Positions 7,055 through 15,124 of a stretch of DNA of 64,000 nucleotides are shown here, piece by piece (positions within the stretch are counted from its first letter, which is position 1; every line of letters starts with the position of its first letter). The notes beneath the pieces are model-generated. The model searched no databases and was not told where the DNA came from. It saw only the letters and a list, made by a program, of their open reading frames with translations. The position numbers were made by a program, and so were the translations under genes. The DNA is from Paraburkholderia sp. BL21I4N1 (lineage in GTDB: Bacteria; Pseudomonadota; Gammaproteobacteria; Burkholderiales; Burkholderiaceae), in NCBI RefSeq assembly GCF_002973525.1, contig NZ_PVEN01000002.1, forward strand, positions 620,001 through 684,000, written 5' to 3'.

Positions 7055-9508
7055 TCAGTGCGTGCCGATTGCGAACTCATTGGGGATCGAAAACGTCACG
7101 CAACGCCAACCGTCCGCGGTGTGATCGGCCAGGAGCATCGCCTTGGTCGACGCGGCACAGACGATCGTGCGCGCTTCGCTCATCGGCACAAACAGGCGGA
7201 CTTGCGACTGCGCTTGCGGCATCCACCCCTCGCGTTCGATCGCCACCTGCAGCGTGTTCGCGTCGCCGGTCAGCGTGACGTGCCAGCGGCCTTGCGCGCC
7301 GTCGCGCCATGCTTCGCTTTCGCCGTCGTCCTCGATGCAGCCGCCGCGCGTGATGCCGGCGCCGGCGGGCGGCGCGGCGATAAACGCGCGCTCATCGGCG
7401 GCGTGACCGAAGTGCTGTTCCGCGACGTTCAGCGGAATCACACAGCCTTCGCGCAGCAGCACCACCGGTTGCTCGAACGGCGCGGGTAGCGTGACCGTGC
7501 GGCCGCCGTCGAAGCGCTCGCCGCTCCAGTACGACACCCAGCGCGCGCCGTCCGGCAGATACACGTCGCGCGTGTTCTGGCCGGCTTCGACCACCGGCGC
7601 GACCAGCATCTGCGAACCGAGCATCATGTCGTCGCCATCCGCGAGGCAGCGCGGGTCGTGCGGAAACTCCGCGAACAACGGCCGCAACACCGGCTCGTAC
7701 GCGCTATGCGATTGCCACAGCAATTCGTACAGATACGGAATCAGGCGGTAGCGCAGTTTGATCAGCGCGGCGACCTGCTGCGTGACTTCGGGATGCATCC
7801 ACGGCTCGTTGACGGTGCCGTCGTCGTTCCATGAATGAATGCTGAAACGCGGCAGGAAAATGCCGAAAGCGACCCAGCGCGCGAACAGTTCCGGACCCGG
7901 AGCCGGACCCGAGAAACCGCCGATATCGTGACCGCTGTTCGACACGCCCGACATCGCGAGGCCGAGGCCCATCTTCAGATTGAAGCGCAGCGTTTCCCAC
8001 GACGTGTAGTTGTCGCCCGACCAGGTTTGCACATATCGATGCATGCCCACGCCCCCCGCGCGCGACACGAGAAACGGCCGCCGCTCGGGCGCGTGTTCGC
8101 GCTGCGCGTCGTGCGACGCACGCATCATCAGTTGCGTTTGCAGCACTTTTGCCTGATGCGCCGGATACGCGTGGCCGAAGCCGCGCGCGATCGCGTCGGG
8201 CGACCAGATTTCGAATTCGTTGTTGTCGTTCCAAGTCGCCGCGATGCCGTGTTTCAGCAGGCTATCCTTCACGCGCGACTTCCACCACTCGATCGTGTCG
8301 GGATTGGTGAAATCCAGGTACGCGCCGACCTCGTCCCAGAACTGCACCCACGCCGGATCGCCGTCGCGCGACTCGATCAGCAGGCCGGCTTGCGCGGCTT
8401 CGTCGAACGCGGGGTGATCCTGCAGCAGGCACGGTTTGATGTTCGCGCACAGACGCACGCCGTGCTCGAGATAGCTCTGCACGAAACCGTCGATGTCGGG
8501 AAACTTCTCGTGATTCCAGTTGAACACGTAGCGCTTCGCGCCGATCGACGTATAGCCCGACGACAGATGAAACGAATCGCACAGCACGTCGTGCTCGCGG
8601 CATTGCGCGATGAACTCGCCCATGCGTTGCTGCGCGTCGGGTGCGTCGGTGTAGCTCATCGTCGAGCCGGAGTAGCCTAGACCCCATTTCGGCATCCACG
8701 CCGGCCGCCCGGTCAGCCACGTGAAGCGGCGCACGGCGTTCAAAGGCGTGCCGGCCGATGCGATGAAGTAGTAGTCGAGATCGCCGTGTTCGGCGACGAA
8801 GTGCCGATAGTGGCCGTGATAGTTGTCGAGCTCGCGGCCCATGTCGAAACGGCAGTCGGCGAGCGTGTCGTAGAACAGGCCGAACCCCGTCGATGCCGCC
8901 GGCTGCCAGGTCACGTAAAACGGAATGTGCTTGTAGAGCGGGTCGGTGCTGCGCGCGCTGTAGCCCATCGCGTCGATATTGCGCATCTCGTAGCTTTGGT
9001 TCGCGCGATCGAGCGAGCCGGCCCGCTCGCCGAGGCCCACATACATCTCGTCCTTGCGTTTCTCGATGTAGTGGTAGACGCGCTGGTCCCACCAGCCGAA
9101 GTTGTAGGCCTGGGTTCGGCGGTCGCTCATCACGCGCTGCCAGACGTCTTCATGCAGGATGTCCCACGCGCAGAAACCGCCGTCGAGCGTCACGGTCAGA
9201 CGGATGCGCGCGGTTTCCACCACGAGTTGCGCGGCGTCGCCCGACACCGTGAACGGCGGCGGCGTGAAGCCGCTCAGGTCGCGGCGCTCGCGGCCTTCGA
9301 GCGCGACGTCGTCCATACCGGGCGCGATCGCCCAGCTGCGCGGACCCCGCAGCTCGCCGTCCGGTAGCACGAGCACGCGGATGATGTCTTCCGCGAGCAC
9401 GAACAGCTCGATCCGGCACTGCGCTTGCGCAGTCAGAACAAGATGATTGTCGACGTGGGACGACAGCGAAAAACGCGGCGGATGTTTCAGATTCGTCAAT
9501 GAACGCAT
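7055..9508 (-). CDS. Glycoside hydrolase family 31 (alpha-glucosidase/alpha-xylosidase type)
   Basis: A protein of about 817 residues covering an N-terminal beta-sandwich, the GH31 TIM barrel (about residues 260-600) and C-terminal beta domains. The catalytic nucleophile sits in T-W-N-D-N-N-E (Asp about 428), where most GH31 enzymes have W-N-D-M-N-E. The acid/base Asp is in W-S-G-D (about 499), followed by G-H-D-I-G-G-F. No signal peptide is seen, so it probably acts on an imported glycoside in the cytoplasm. It hydrolyses alpha-linked glycosyl residues; the sugar cannot be told from sequence. I chose the ATG at 9508, 19 bp after the transporter stop; an in-frame ATG at 9547 would overlap that gene. 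It lies in a transporter-GH31-porin operon. Confidence 0.88.
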   Translation of the reverse strand: MRSLTNLKHPPRFSLSSHVDNHLVLTAQAQCRIELFVLAEDIIRVLVLPDGELRGPRSWAIAPGMDDVALEGRERRDLSGFTPPPFTVSGDAAQLVVETARIRLTVTLDGGFCAWDILHEDVWQRVMSDRRTQAYNFGWWDQRVYHYIEKRKDEMYVGLGERAGSLDRANQSYEMRNIDAMGYSARSTDPLYKHIPFYVTWQPAASTGFGLFYDTLADCRFDMGRELDNYHGHYRHFVAEHGDLDYYFIASAGTPLNAVRRFTWLTGRPAWMPKWGLGYSGSTMSYTDAPDAQQRMGEFIAQCREHDVLCDSFHLSSGYTSIGAKRYVFNWNHEKFPDIDGFVQSYLEHGVRLCANIKPCLLQDHPAFDEAAQAGLLIESRDGDPAWVQFWDEVGAYLDFTNPDTIEWWKSRVKDSLLKHGIAATWNDNNEFEIWSPDAIARGFGHAYPAHQAKVLQTQLMMRASHDAQREHAPERRPFLVSRAGGVGMHRYVQTWSGDNYTSWETLRFNLKMGLGLAMSGVSNSGHDIGGFSGPAPGPELFARWVAFGIFLPRFSIHSWNDDGTVNEPWMHPEVTQQVAALIKLRYRLIPYLYELLWQSHSAYEPVLRPLFAEFPHDPRCLADGDDMMLGSQMLVAPVVEAGQNTRDVYLPDGARWVSYWSGERFDGGRTVTLPAPFEQPVVLLREGCVIPLNVAEQHFGHAADERAFIAAPPAGAGITRGGCIEDDGESEAWRDGAQGRWHVTLTGDANTLQVAIEREGWMPQAQSQVRLFVPMSEARTIVCAASTKAMLLADHTADGWRCVTFSIPNEFAIGTH

Positions 9509-9527
9509 GATGGGTCGTCGAGTGAGG

Positions 9528-10814
9528 TCAGGCGGGGGTGCCGGCACCGGTGTCGGCTTGCCGCGGACGCGCGTCGCTGGACACGCCGCGCATCAGGATG
9601 ATCAGCAGCGTGGCGCCGATCAGGTCGAAGGCGCCCAGGGCGCCGAATAGGGGCGTGTAGCCGATCTTGTCGGCCAGCGCGCCGACCAGCAGCGAGAAGC
9701 CGAGGCCGCCGATCCACGCGGACATGCCGGCGAAACCGGCGACAGTACCGACTTCGCTGGGGTCGAAGACATCGGCGGCGAGCGTGTTGACGAGTGCCGA
9801 AATCATCTGGTGCGCGAAACCGCCCACGCAGAACAACGCGATCGCTTCATACGGCGACGCGACGAGACCGATGCATGCCGGCCCGAGCATCATGAACGCG
9901 CCGAGCACGACGCCCGCGATCCGCGACCAGACCAGCGGCACGCGCAGATGCTTCATCAGGAACGGCGACAGATAACCGCCGAACAGACCGCCCAGGTCGG
10001 CGGCAAGAAAGGGCAGCCATGCGAACAGCGCGATCTGCTTGAGATCCATATGACGCTGGGTGGCGAGATACAGCGGGATCCAGAAGCTGAACGTCTGCCA
10101 GGCCGGTTCGGCGAAGAAGCGCGCCTGCGCGATCGCCCAGAAGCGGCGCGTGCGCAGCACCTCGCGGATGCCGCGGCGCTGCGTCGTGGCCGGCGTCTGG
10201 CCGCTGACGATCGTTTCACGCTCCGCCTGGCCGATGCGCGGGTGATCGGTCGGCGAGCGGTACAGCAGAAACCACGCGGCGGCCCACAGAAAGCCGAGCG
10301 CGCCGGTCACCGCGAAGGCGCTTTGCCAGCCGTAGCGCAGCGACAGGAACACGACGAGCGGGGGTGCGAGCAGCGAGCCAAGCGAGGTGCCGGCGTTGAA
10401 GTAGCCGACCGCGACCGATTTCTCGCGATTGGGAAACCACTCGGCGACCACCTTCATGCCGGCGGGAATCGCGACGGCCTCGCTCAGGCCCATCAAGCCG
10501 CGCAACGCCGCGAGCGACAGCCAGCTGCCGACGAAGCCGTGCAGCACGCCCGTCAGCGACCACAGGCAGGCGAACAGCGCGAAACCGAGCCGCAAACCGA
10601 TCAGGTCGATGATCAGGCCGCAGATCGGCTGCATGATCGTATAGCCGACCTGGAACGCGCCGACCACGTAGGAATATTGCTGCGTGCTCATGTGCAGCAG
10701 CTTCATCAACTCGGGCGCCATCACGCCGAGCGCGTTGCGCGACAGATAGTTGACGATCGTCCCGAGACACACGAGGGCGATGATCCACCAGCGCAAACCT
10801 ATGATTGTTTTCAA
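9528..10814 (-). CDS. MFS transporter, hexuronate/anion:cation symporter type
   Basis: A 428-residue integral membrane protein with about 12 hydrophobic segments. Its start (M-K-T-I-I-G-L-R-W-W-I-I-A-L) and the N-Y-L-S-R-N-A-L-G-V-M-A-P motif in the first helix are typical of the anion:cation symporter branch (ExuT, GudP, GarP-like), which imports hexuronates and related acid sugars by proton symport. It is the first gene of a minus-strand set with GH31 and a porin, which suggests uptake of an oligosaccharide or a sugar acid linked to a sugar. A GGAGA ribosome binding site precedes the start. Operator-like hexamers lie upstream (10877-11080). Family assignment is firm; substrate is inference. 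Confidence 0.87.
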   Translation of the reverse strand: MKTIIGLRWWIIALVCLGTIVNYLSRNALGVMAPELMKLLHMSTQQYSYVVGAFQVGYTIMQPICGLIIDLIGLRLGFALFACLWSLTGVLHGFVGSWLSLAALRGLMGLSEAVAIPAGMKVVAEWFPNREKSVAVGYFNAGTSLGSLLAPPLVVFLSLRYGWQSAFAVTGALGFLWAAAWFLLYRSPTDHPRIGQAERETIVSGQTPATTQRRGIREVLRTRRFWAIAQARFFAEPAWQTFSFWIPLYLATQRHMDLKQIALFAWLPFLAADLGGLFGGYLSPFLMKHLRVPLVWSRIAGVVLGAFMMLGPACIGLVASPYEAIALFCVGGFAHQMISALVNTLAADVFDPSEVGTVAGFAGMSAWIGGLGFSLLVGALADKIGYTPLFGALGAFDLIGATLLIILMRGVSSDARPRQADTGAGTPA

Positions 10815-10876
10815 AATCTGTCTCCGTACCCAGGATATCCGCCGGCTTGGTCGTTGATCTGACTGGCGTGCGCGAA

Positions 10877-10885
10877 TTCGAACAT
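10877..10885. promoter_or_regulatory. GlpR/DeoR-like operator half-site
   Basis: The sequence TTCGAACAT contains the GAACAT hexamer also present in the array at 11,055-11,080. It lies about 63 bp upstream of the MFS start, a position suited to repression of that operon. DeoR-family sugar regulators such as GlpR bind sites built from ATGTTCG and CGAACAT. No regulator gene of that family is in the window. Confidence 0.3.
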
Positions 10886-11054
10886 TTTTCTTCGTTTCGT
10901 GTCAGTCATCGTATCACTTGGATGGGGTCGTGACACTAGGGGAAACCATGGTTTTTACGCTTGAATTATGAGAAATAGTCGAAAAAACAGCGATGTGGCG
11001 GAGTGTGTATTTCGTAGACGTCTGATGACGGCTGACATGGGTCGATCCATGGCA

Positions 11055-11080
11055 ATGTTCTTTCGAACATGAAAATGTTC
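11055..11080. promoter_or_regulatory. Alternating ATGTTC/GAACAT hexamer array, candidate DeoR-family operator
   Basis: Three hexamers alternate in orientation with 4-bp spacers: ATGTTC (11,055-11,060), GAACAT (11,065-11,070), ATGTTC (11,075-11,080). Each neighbouring pair is a perfect inverted repeat, and the last is followed by G to give ATGTTCG. This matches the GlpR/DeoR-type operator half-site. It lies about 240 bp upstream of the MFS gene and 400 bp upstream of the Pro-rich protein gene. Confidence 0.5.
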
Positions 11081-11483
11081 GTTTTTTGCGTTAGGGCGGG
11101 CGAAGCTGGCGCGCGCGGATGCGGCGCGGCGGGTCTGATCCAGGCGGACAGCCGCTGCGAGCGTCGCGCCGGTATGCGCGCGGAAGCGGTGGGGGAAGGG
11201 CGCGCGCAGGTTATCCAATATGCTTCGACATCCTACTGATTCGTGGCCCTTGCGGGCGACGTCACGCGATTGCCATCGGTCCCGGCCAATCGGTGAAGCG
11301 CGGGTGCGCGACTCGATTACAACGCCACCGTTTATTCACCAAAACCTTGTCCAATGTAACGAGACGTAACCAGGTCGCGAGGCTTGCGATGTTATGCATC
11401 AGTTATTACAAAGTTGAAATACGCGGCGCGCGGCCTTGCGCTATATTTCGGCCAACAACACACATTCATCAAAAGGGTGATCC

Positions 11484-11831
11484 ATGAAGTCCACTCGTCT
11501 TGTTCCACTTCTGATCGGGGTTCTCGCGCTGGGTGCATCGGGTGCTGCCATGGCCGGTGGCTTTAACGTCGGGGTCAACATCGGTATTCCCGCGCCGGTC
11601 TACGTCGCGCCGGCTCCGGTCTACGCGCCGCCGCCGCCGCCGCCGCCGCCGGTCGTGTATCAACCCGCTCCCGTGTACTACGGCGGCCCGGCCATCGTGA
11701 TCGGCTGGCACGGCGACCGCTACTGGGACGGCCGTCGTTACTGGGGCCGCGATGACTGGTATCGCCATCATCCGCCGGGCCGCTACGACTACGGTCGCGA
11801 CCACTACGACAATCATCGCGGCTGGCATTAA
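11484..11831 (+). CDS. Small secreted Pro/Tyr/Trp-rich protein (PXPV-like)
   Basis: A 115-residue protein with a clear signal peptide (cleavage after A-M-A, about residue 24). Pro-Val/Tyr repeats follow (I-P-A-P-V-Y-V-A-P-A-P-V-Y-A), then a run of eight Pro encoded by eight perfect CCG codons, and a C-terminal half rich in Tyr, Trp, Arg, Asp and His. Such small exported proteins are common in Burkholderia, with no known function; envelope or cell-wall association is possible. It has a ribosome binding site (AAGGGTG) and is followed by a strong terminator, so it is a single-gene transcript. Confidence 0.75.
   Translation: MKSTRLVPLLIGVLALGASGAAMAGGFNVGVNIGIPAPVYVAPAPVYAPPPPPPPPVVYQPAPVYYGGPAIVIGWHGDRYWDGRRYWGRDDWYRHHPPGRYDYGRDHYDNHRGWH
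11628..11651 (+). repeat. (CCG)8 trinucleotide repeat
   Basis: Eight perfect tandem CCG codons encode the oligoproline run of the secreted protein. Such tracts can change length by slippage without shifting the frame, so the proline run may vary between strains. Confidence 0.85.
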
Positions 11832-11861
11832 GGTTTCAAGCCGCGCTTGAATCGGCCGTGG

Positions 11862-11888
11862 AAAAAAACCGCCTTCGGGTGGTTTTTT
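11862..11888 (+). terminator. Rho-independent terminator
   Basis: Stem with left arm AAAAAACCGCC and right arm GGTGGTTTTTT around a TTCG tetraloop (one G-T pair), 30 bp after the stop of the Pro-rich protein gene. The A/T ends make it potentially bidirectional. Confidence 0.9.
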
Positions 11889-12132
11889 CGTTGGGGCTCG
11901 TGCGTTATCGGGATGTTGCGGACAGGGTGCCTTTATTGGGTAGAATTCTTCCGCATCGCCATTGCTCTTCAATGGCTCCGTTACCATCAAGGCCCCCATG
12001 ACAACTGGCTCGCGACGAGTTCCGACGCCTCATGCACTTCGGTGCAGCGTGATTCAAAGACTCTCGCGTGCTGGTTTGCCGCTGATCGCGCATCGCTCGT
12101 CGCTTGCATTGCCGGATCGGGGCGCATCATAC

Positions 12133-14025
12133 ATGCCGCGCGCATGGCGCACGGCATGCGCGGCCGCGATCAGCACCGTGCTCGCGCTCTCCGGTTTGCT
12201 GATATCGCCGGTGGCGCACGCGGTCTATGCGATCGCGCAATATGGCGAGCCGAAATATCCGCCGGACTTCAAGCACTTCGACTACGTCAACCCCGACGCG
12301 CCGAAGGGCGGCACGCTGGTGCTGGCCAACCCGAGCCGCCTCACGAGCTTCGATAAATTCAATCCGTTCACGCTGCGCGGCAATCCGGCGCCGGGCGTGG
12401 ATCTGATGTTCGAGAGCCTGACGATCGGCAGCAGCGACGAAGTCGCCTCCGCCTATGGACTGCTCGCCGACGACATCGCGATCGCCCCGGACGGCTTGTC
12501 GACCACCTTCCACATCAATCCGCGCGCGCGCTTTTCGAACGGCGATCCGGTCACCGCCGCCGACGTCAAGTTCTCACTCGACACGCTGAAAAGCCCGCAG
12601 GCCGCACCGCAATACGCCTCGTATTTCGGCGAGATCACGCGCGCGGTGGTGGTCGATCCGCAGACCATCCGTTTCGAGTTCCGTCAGCGCAATCGCGAGT
12701 TGCCGCTTCTCGCCGGCAGCATGCCGGTGTTCTCGCGCAAGTGGGGTGTGAAGCCCGACGGCAGCCGGATTCCGTTCGACCAGATGGCGTTCGAAAAGCC
12801 GATCGCCAGCGGACCGTACCTGATCGATCAGTACGACAACGGCCGCACCATCACCTACCGGCGCGACCCGAAGTACTGGGGCGCGGCATTGCCGGTGCGG
12901 ATCGGCATGAACAACTTCGAGCGGATCGTCTACAAGCTGTATTCGGATAGCACCGCGCGGCTCGAGGCGTTCAAGGCGGGGGAGTACGACGCGCTCGTCG
13001 AATACGTCGCGCGCAATTGGGTGCGGCGCGACGTGGGCAAGAAGTTCGACAGCGGCGAACTGATCAAGCGCGAGTTTCCGCAACATAACGGCACCGGCAT
13101 GCAAGGCTTCATGCTGAACCTGCGGCGGCCGCTGTTCCAGGATGTGCGGGTGCGTAAAGCGCTCGATCTCGCGCTCGATTTTCAATGGCTGAACCGCCAG
13201 TTGTTCTTCAATCAGTACACGCGTATCGACAGCTACTTCGCGAACACCGATCTGCAGGCCAAGGGCTTGCCGTCGCCGGGCGAACTGGCGCTGCTCGAAC
13301 CGTGGCGCGCGAAGCTCGACCCCGCCGTGTTCGGGGTGCCGCCGAAGCAGCCGGATACCGATCCGCCCGGCTCGTTGCGCGCCAATCTGCTGCAGGCGCG
13401 CGCACTGTTGCAGCAGGCGGGGTGGACCTATCGCGACAACGCGTTGCGCAACGCCAGGGGCGAGCCGTTCCAGTTCGAGATTCTCGACGACTCCGGTTCG
13501 TCCGCGCAGATGGAGCCGATCGTCGCGACCTTCATCCGCAATCTGCAGAAGCTGGGTATTACCGCGACGTTCCGCGTGTCGGATTTCGCTGTCTACCAGA
13601 AGCGCCTCGACGCGTTCGATTTCGACACCACGACGATCCGCATGCCGGACGTGCAGGTGCCGGGTTCGGAGCAGATCGACCGCTTCGGCAGCAAGGCCGC
13701 CGACACGCAAGGTTCCGACAACGTGATCGGCTTGAAATCACCCGCCGTCGACGCGATTCTGCGTGCGCTCGTGCAGGCGCAGACGCGCGAACAATTGCTC
13801 GACGCGACTCACGCGCTCGACCGCGTGCTGATTCATGGCTACTACGTCGTGCCGCATTGGTACAGCGCGACGCATCGGGTGGCATTCAAGCGTGGCCTCG
13901 CGTGGCCGACAACCTTGCCCCTGTACTATGGCGCGGAAGGCTGGATCACGTCGATGTGGTGGTATCAGTCCGCACAAACGGACGCACAAAAACCAGTGCA
14001 GACCGCTCCGTCAACGCAGCCCTAG
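12133..14025 (+). CDS. yejA: Peptide ABC transporter substrate-binding protein (family 5), YejA-type
   Basis: A 630-residue periplasmic solute-binding protein with a signal peptide ending A-H-A before V-Y-A. The early motif Y-G-E-P-K-Y-P-P-D-F-K-H-F-D-Y-V-N-P-D-A-P-K-G-G is characteristic of YejA/OppA-like proteins. YejABEF systems import oligopeptides, including microcin C in Escherichia coli. The ATG at 12,133 gives a normal signal peptide and a length near that of YejA. In-frame ATGs at 11,998 (with AAGG upstream) and 11,962 would add 45-57 residues and bury the signal, so the start remains uncertain. It heads a four-gene operon with two permeases and a double ATPase. Confidence 0.85.
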   Translation: MPRAWRTACAAAISTVLALSGLLISPVAHAVYAIAQYGEPKYPPDFKHFDYVNPDAPKGGTLVLANPSRLTSFDKFNPFTLRGNPAPGVDLMFESLTIGSSDEVASAYGLLADDIAIAPDGLSTTFHINPRARFSNGDPVTAADVKFSLDTLKSPQAAPQYASYFGEITRAVVVDPQTIRFEFRQRNRELPLLAGSMPVFSRKWGVKPDGSRIPFDQMAFEKPIASGPYLIDQYDNGRTITYRRDPKYWGAALPVRIGMNNFERIVYKLYSDSTARLEAFKAGEYDALVEYVARNWVRRDVGKKFDSGELIKREFPQHNGTGMQGFMLNLRRPLFQDVRVRKALDLALDFQWLNRQLFFNQYTRIDSYFANTDLQAKGLPSPGELALLEPWRAKLDPAVFGVPPKQPDTDPPGSLRANLLQARALLQQAGWTYRDNALRNARGEPFQFEILDDSGSSAQMEPIVATFIRNLQKLGITATFRVSDFAVYQKRLDAFDFDTTTIRMPDVQVPGSEQIDRFGSKAADTQGSDNVIGLKSPAVDAILRALVQAQTREQLLDATHALDRVLIHGYYVVPHWYSATHRVAFKRGLAWPTTLPLYYGAEGWITSMWWYQSAQTDAQKPVQTAPSTQP

Positions 14026-14086
14026 CCGATTGCGTCGCCACGCCGACGCGTGATCCACTCACCGTATTCGCACCGGACACACCGCC

Positions 14087-15124
14087 ATGTGGAGCTACAT
14101 CCTCAAACGCCTGCTGCTGATGATCCCGACCTTGCTCGGCGTGTTGACGCTGACCTTCGTCGTGATCCAGTTCGTTCCCGGCGGCCCGGTCGAGCAGATG
14201 CAGCACGAGCTGCGAAAGGGCGCGGAAAACGGCGCGCCGTTCGGTCTGCGCGCGCATACCGGCGTCGACGCGCAGCAGATCGCCCAACTCAGGGCGCTGT
14301 ACGGCTTCGACAAACCGCCGCTCGAACGCTATGGGCTGATGCTCAAGCGCTTCTCGACCTTCGACCTCGGTCAGAGCTATTTCCGTCATCAAAGCGTGTG
14401 GTCGCTGATCGTGTCGAAGCTGCCAGTGTCGATCAGCATCGGCTTGTGGACCTTCTTCCTGACGTATCTGATATCGGTGCCGCTGGGTATCGCGAAGGCG
14501 GTGCGCAACGGCTCGCGTTTCGATATCGCGACGAGTCTGGTGGTGCTGATCGGCTACGCGATTCCCGGCTTCGTGCTGGGCGTGCTGCTGCTCGTGCTGT
14601 TCGGCGGCGGCACCTTCCTGCAGCTGTTTCCGCTGCGCAACCTCACGTCGGACAACTGGGCGCAGTTGAGCCTGGGCGGCAAGATCGTCGACTATCTGTG
14701 GCACATCACGCTGCCGATCACGGCCTCGGTGGTGGGCAGCTTTGCCGTGGTCACCATGCTCACCAAAAACGCCTTCCTCGACGAGATCCGCAAGCAATAC
14801 GTGTTGACCGCGCGCGCCAAGGGGCTGTCCGAGCGGCGCGTGCTGTGGAAGCACGTGTTTCGTAACGCGTTGCTGCCGTTGATCGTCGGTTTTCCGGCAG
14901 CGTTTATCGGCGCGTTCTTCACCGGCAGTCTGCTGATCGAGACGCTTTTTTCACTCGACGGCCTCGGTCTGCTTTCGTACGAATCGGTGGTGCGGCGCGA
15001 CTATCCGGTCGTACTCGGCACGTTGTATCTGTTCACGCTGATCGGTCTCGCGACCAAGCTGATTTCCGATCTTTGCTATGTGTGGGTCGATCCCCGCATC
15101 CAATTCGAACAACTGGAGCGCTGA
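14087..15124 (+). CDS. yejB: Peptide ABC transporter permease, YejB-type
   Basis: A 345-residue inner-membrane permease of the binding-protein-dependent transport family. The first helix has the typical M-W-S-Y-I-L-K-R-L-L-L-M-I-P-T-L-L-G-V start. About six membrane segments are present, and the EAA loop that contacts the ATPase lies near residues 230-260 (R-K-Q-Y-V-L-T-A-R-A-K-G-L). It begins 61 bp after the binding-protein gene, and its stop codon overlaps the next start by one base pair set (ATGA), indicating translational coupling. Confidence 0.88.
   Translation: MWSYILKRLLLMIPTLLGVLTLTFVVIQFVPGGPVEQMQHELRKGAENGAPFGLRAHTGVDAQQIAQLRALYGFDKPPLERYGLMLKRFSTFDLGQSYFRHQSVWSLIVSKLPVSISIGLWTFFLTYLISVPLGIAKAVRNGSRFDIATSLVVLIGYAIPGFVLGVLLLVLFGGGTFLQLFPLRNLTSDNWAQLSLGGKIVDYLWHITLPITASVVGSFAVVTMLTKNAFLDEIRKQYVLTARAKGLSERRVLWKHVFRNALLPLIVGFPAAFIGAFFTGSLLIETLFSLDGLGLLSYESVVRRDYPVVLGTLYLFTLIGLATKLISDLCYVWVDPRIQFEQLER

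Larger units (their letters stand above)
10815..11483. other. Regulatory intergenic region upstream of GH31 operon and of Pro-rich protein gene
   Basis: This 669 bp gap has no convincing gene. It holds GAACAT/ATGTTC hexamers near 10,880 and at 11,055-11,080, low-GC stretches at 10,960-11,100, and near 11,330-11,460 the likely promoter region of the gene at 11,484. A minus-strand open frame at 10,955-11,218 shows no domain, signal peptide or credible translation start. Confidence 0.5.

Noticed and set aside
7055..9508. Sulfoquinovosidase (YihQ) assignment for the GH31 gene
   Set aside because: The sulfonate-binding motif could not be identified by eye, and no sulfoquinovose pathway genes are nearby.
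10955..11218. Minus-strand 87-codon frame upstream of the MFS operon
   Set aside because: No ribosome binding site or domain, and it covers the operator-like hexamers.
11916..11946. Promoter for yejA (TTGCGG and TAGAAT)
   Set aside because: The 19-bp spacing and weak -35 make it too uncertain to list, though it is in the right place.
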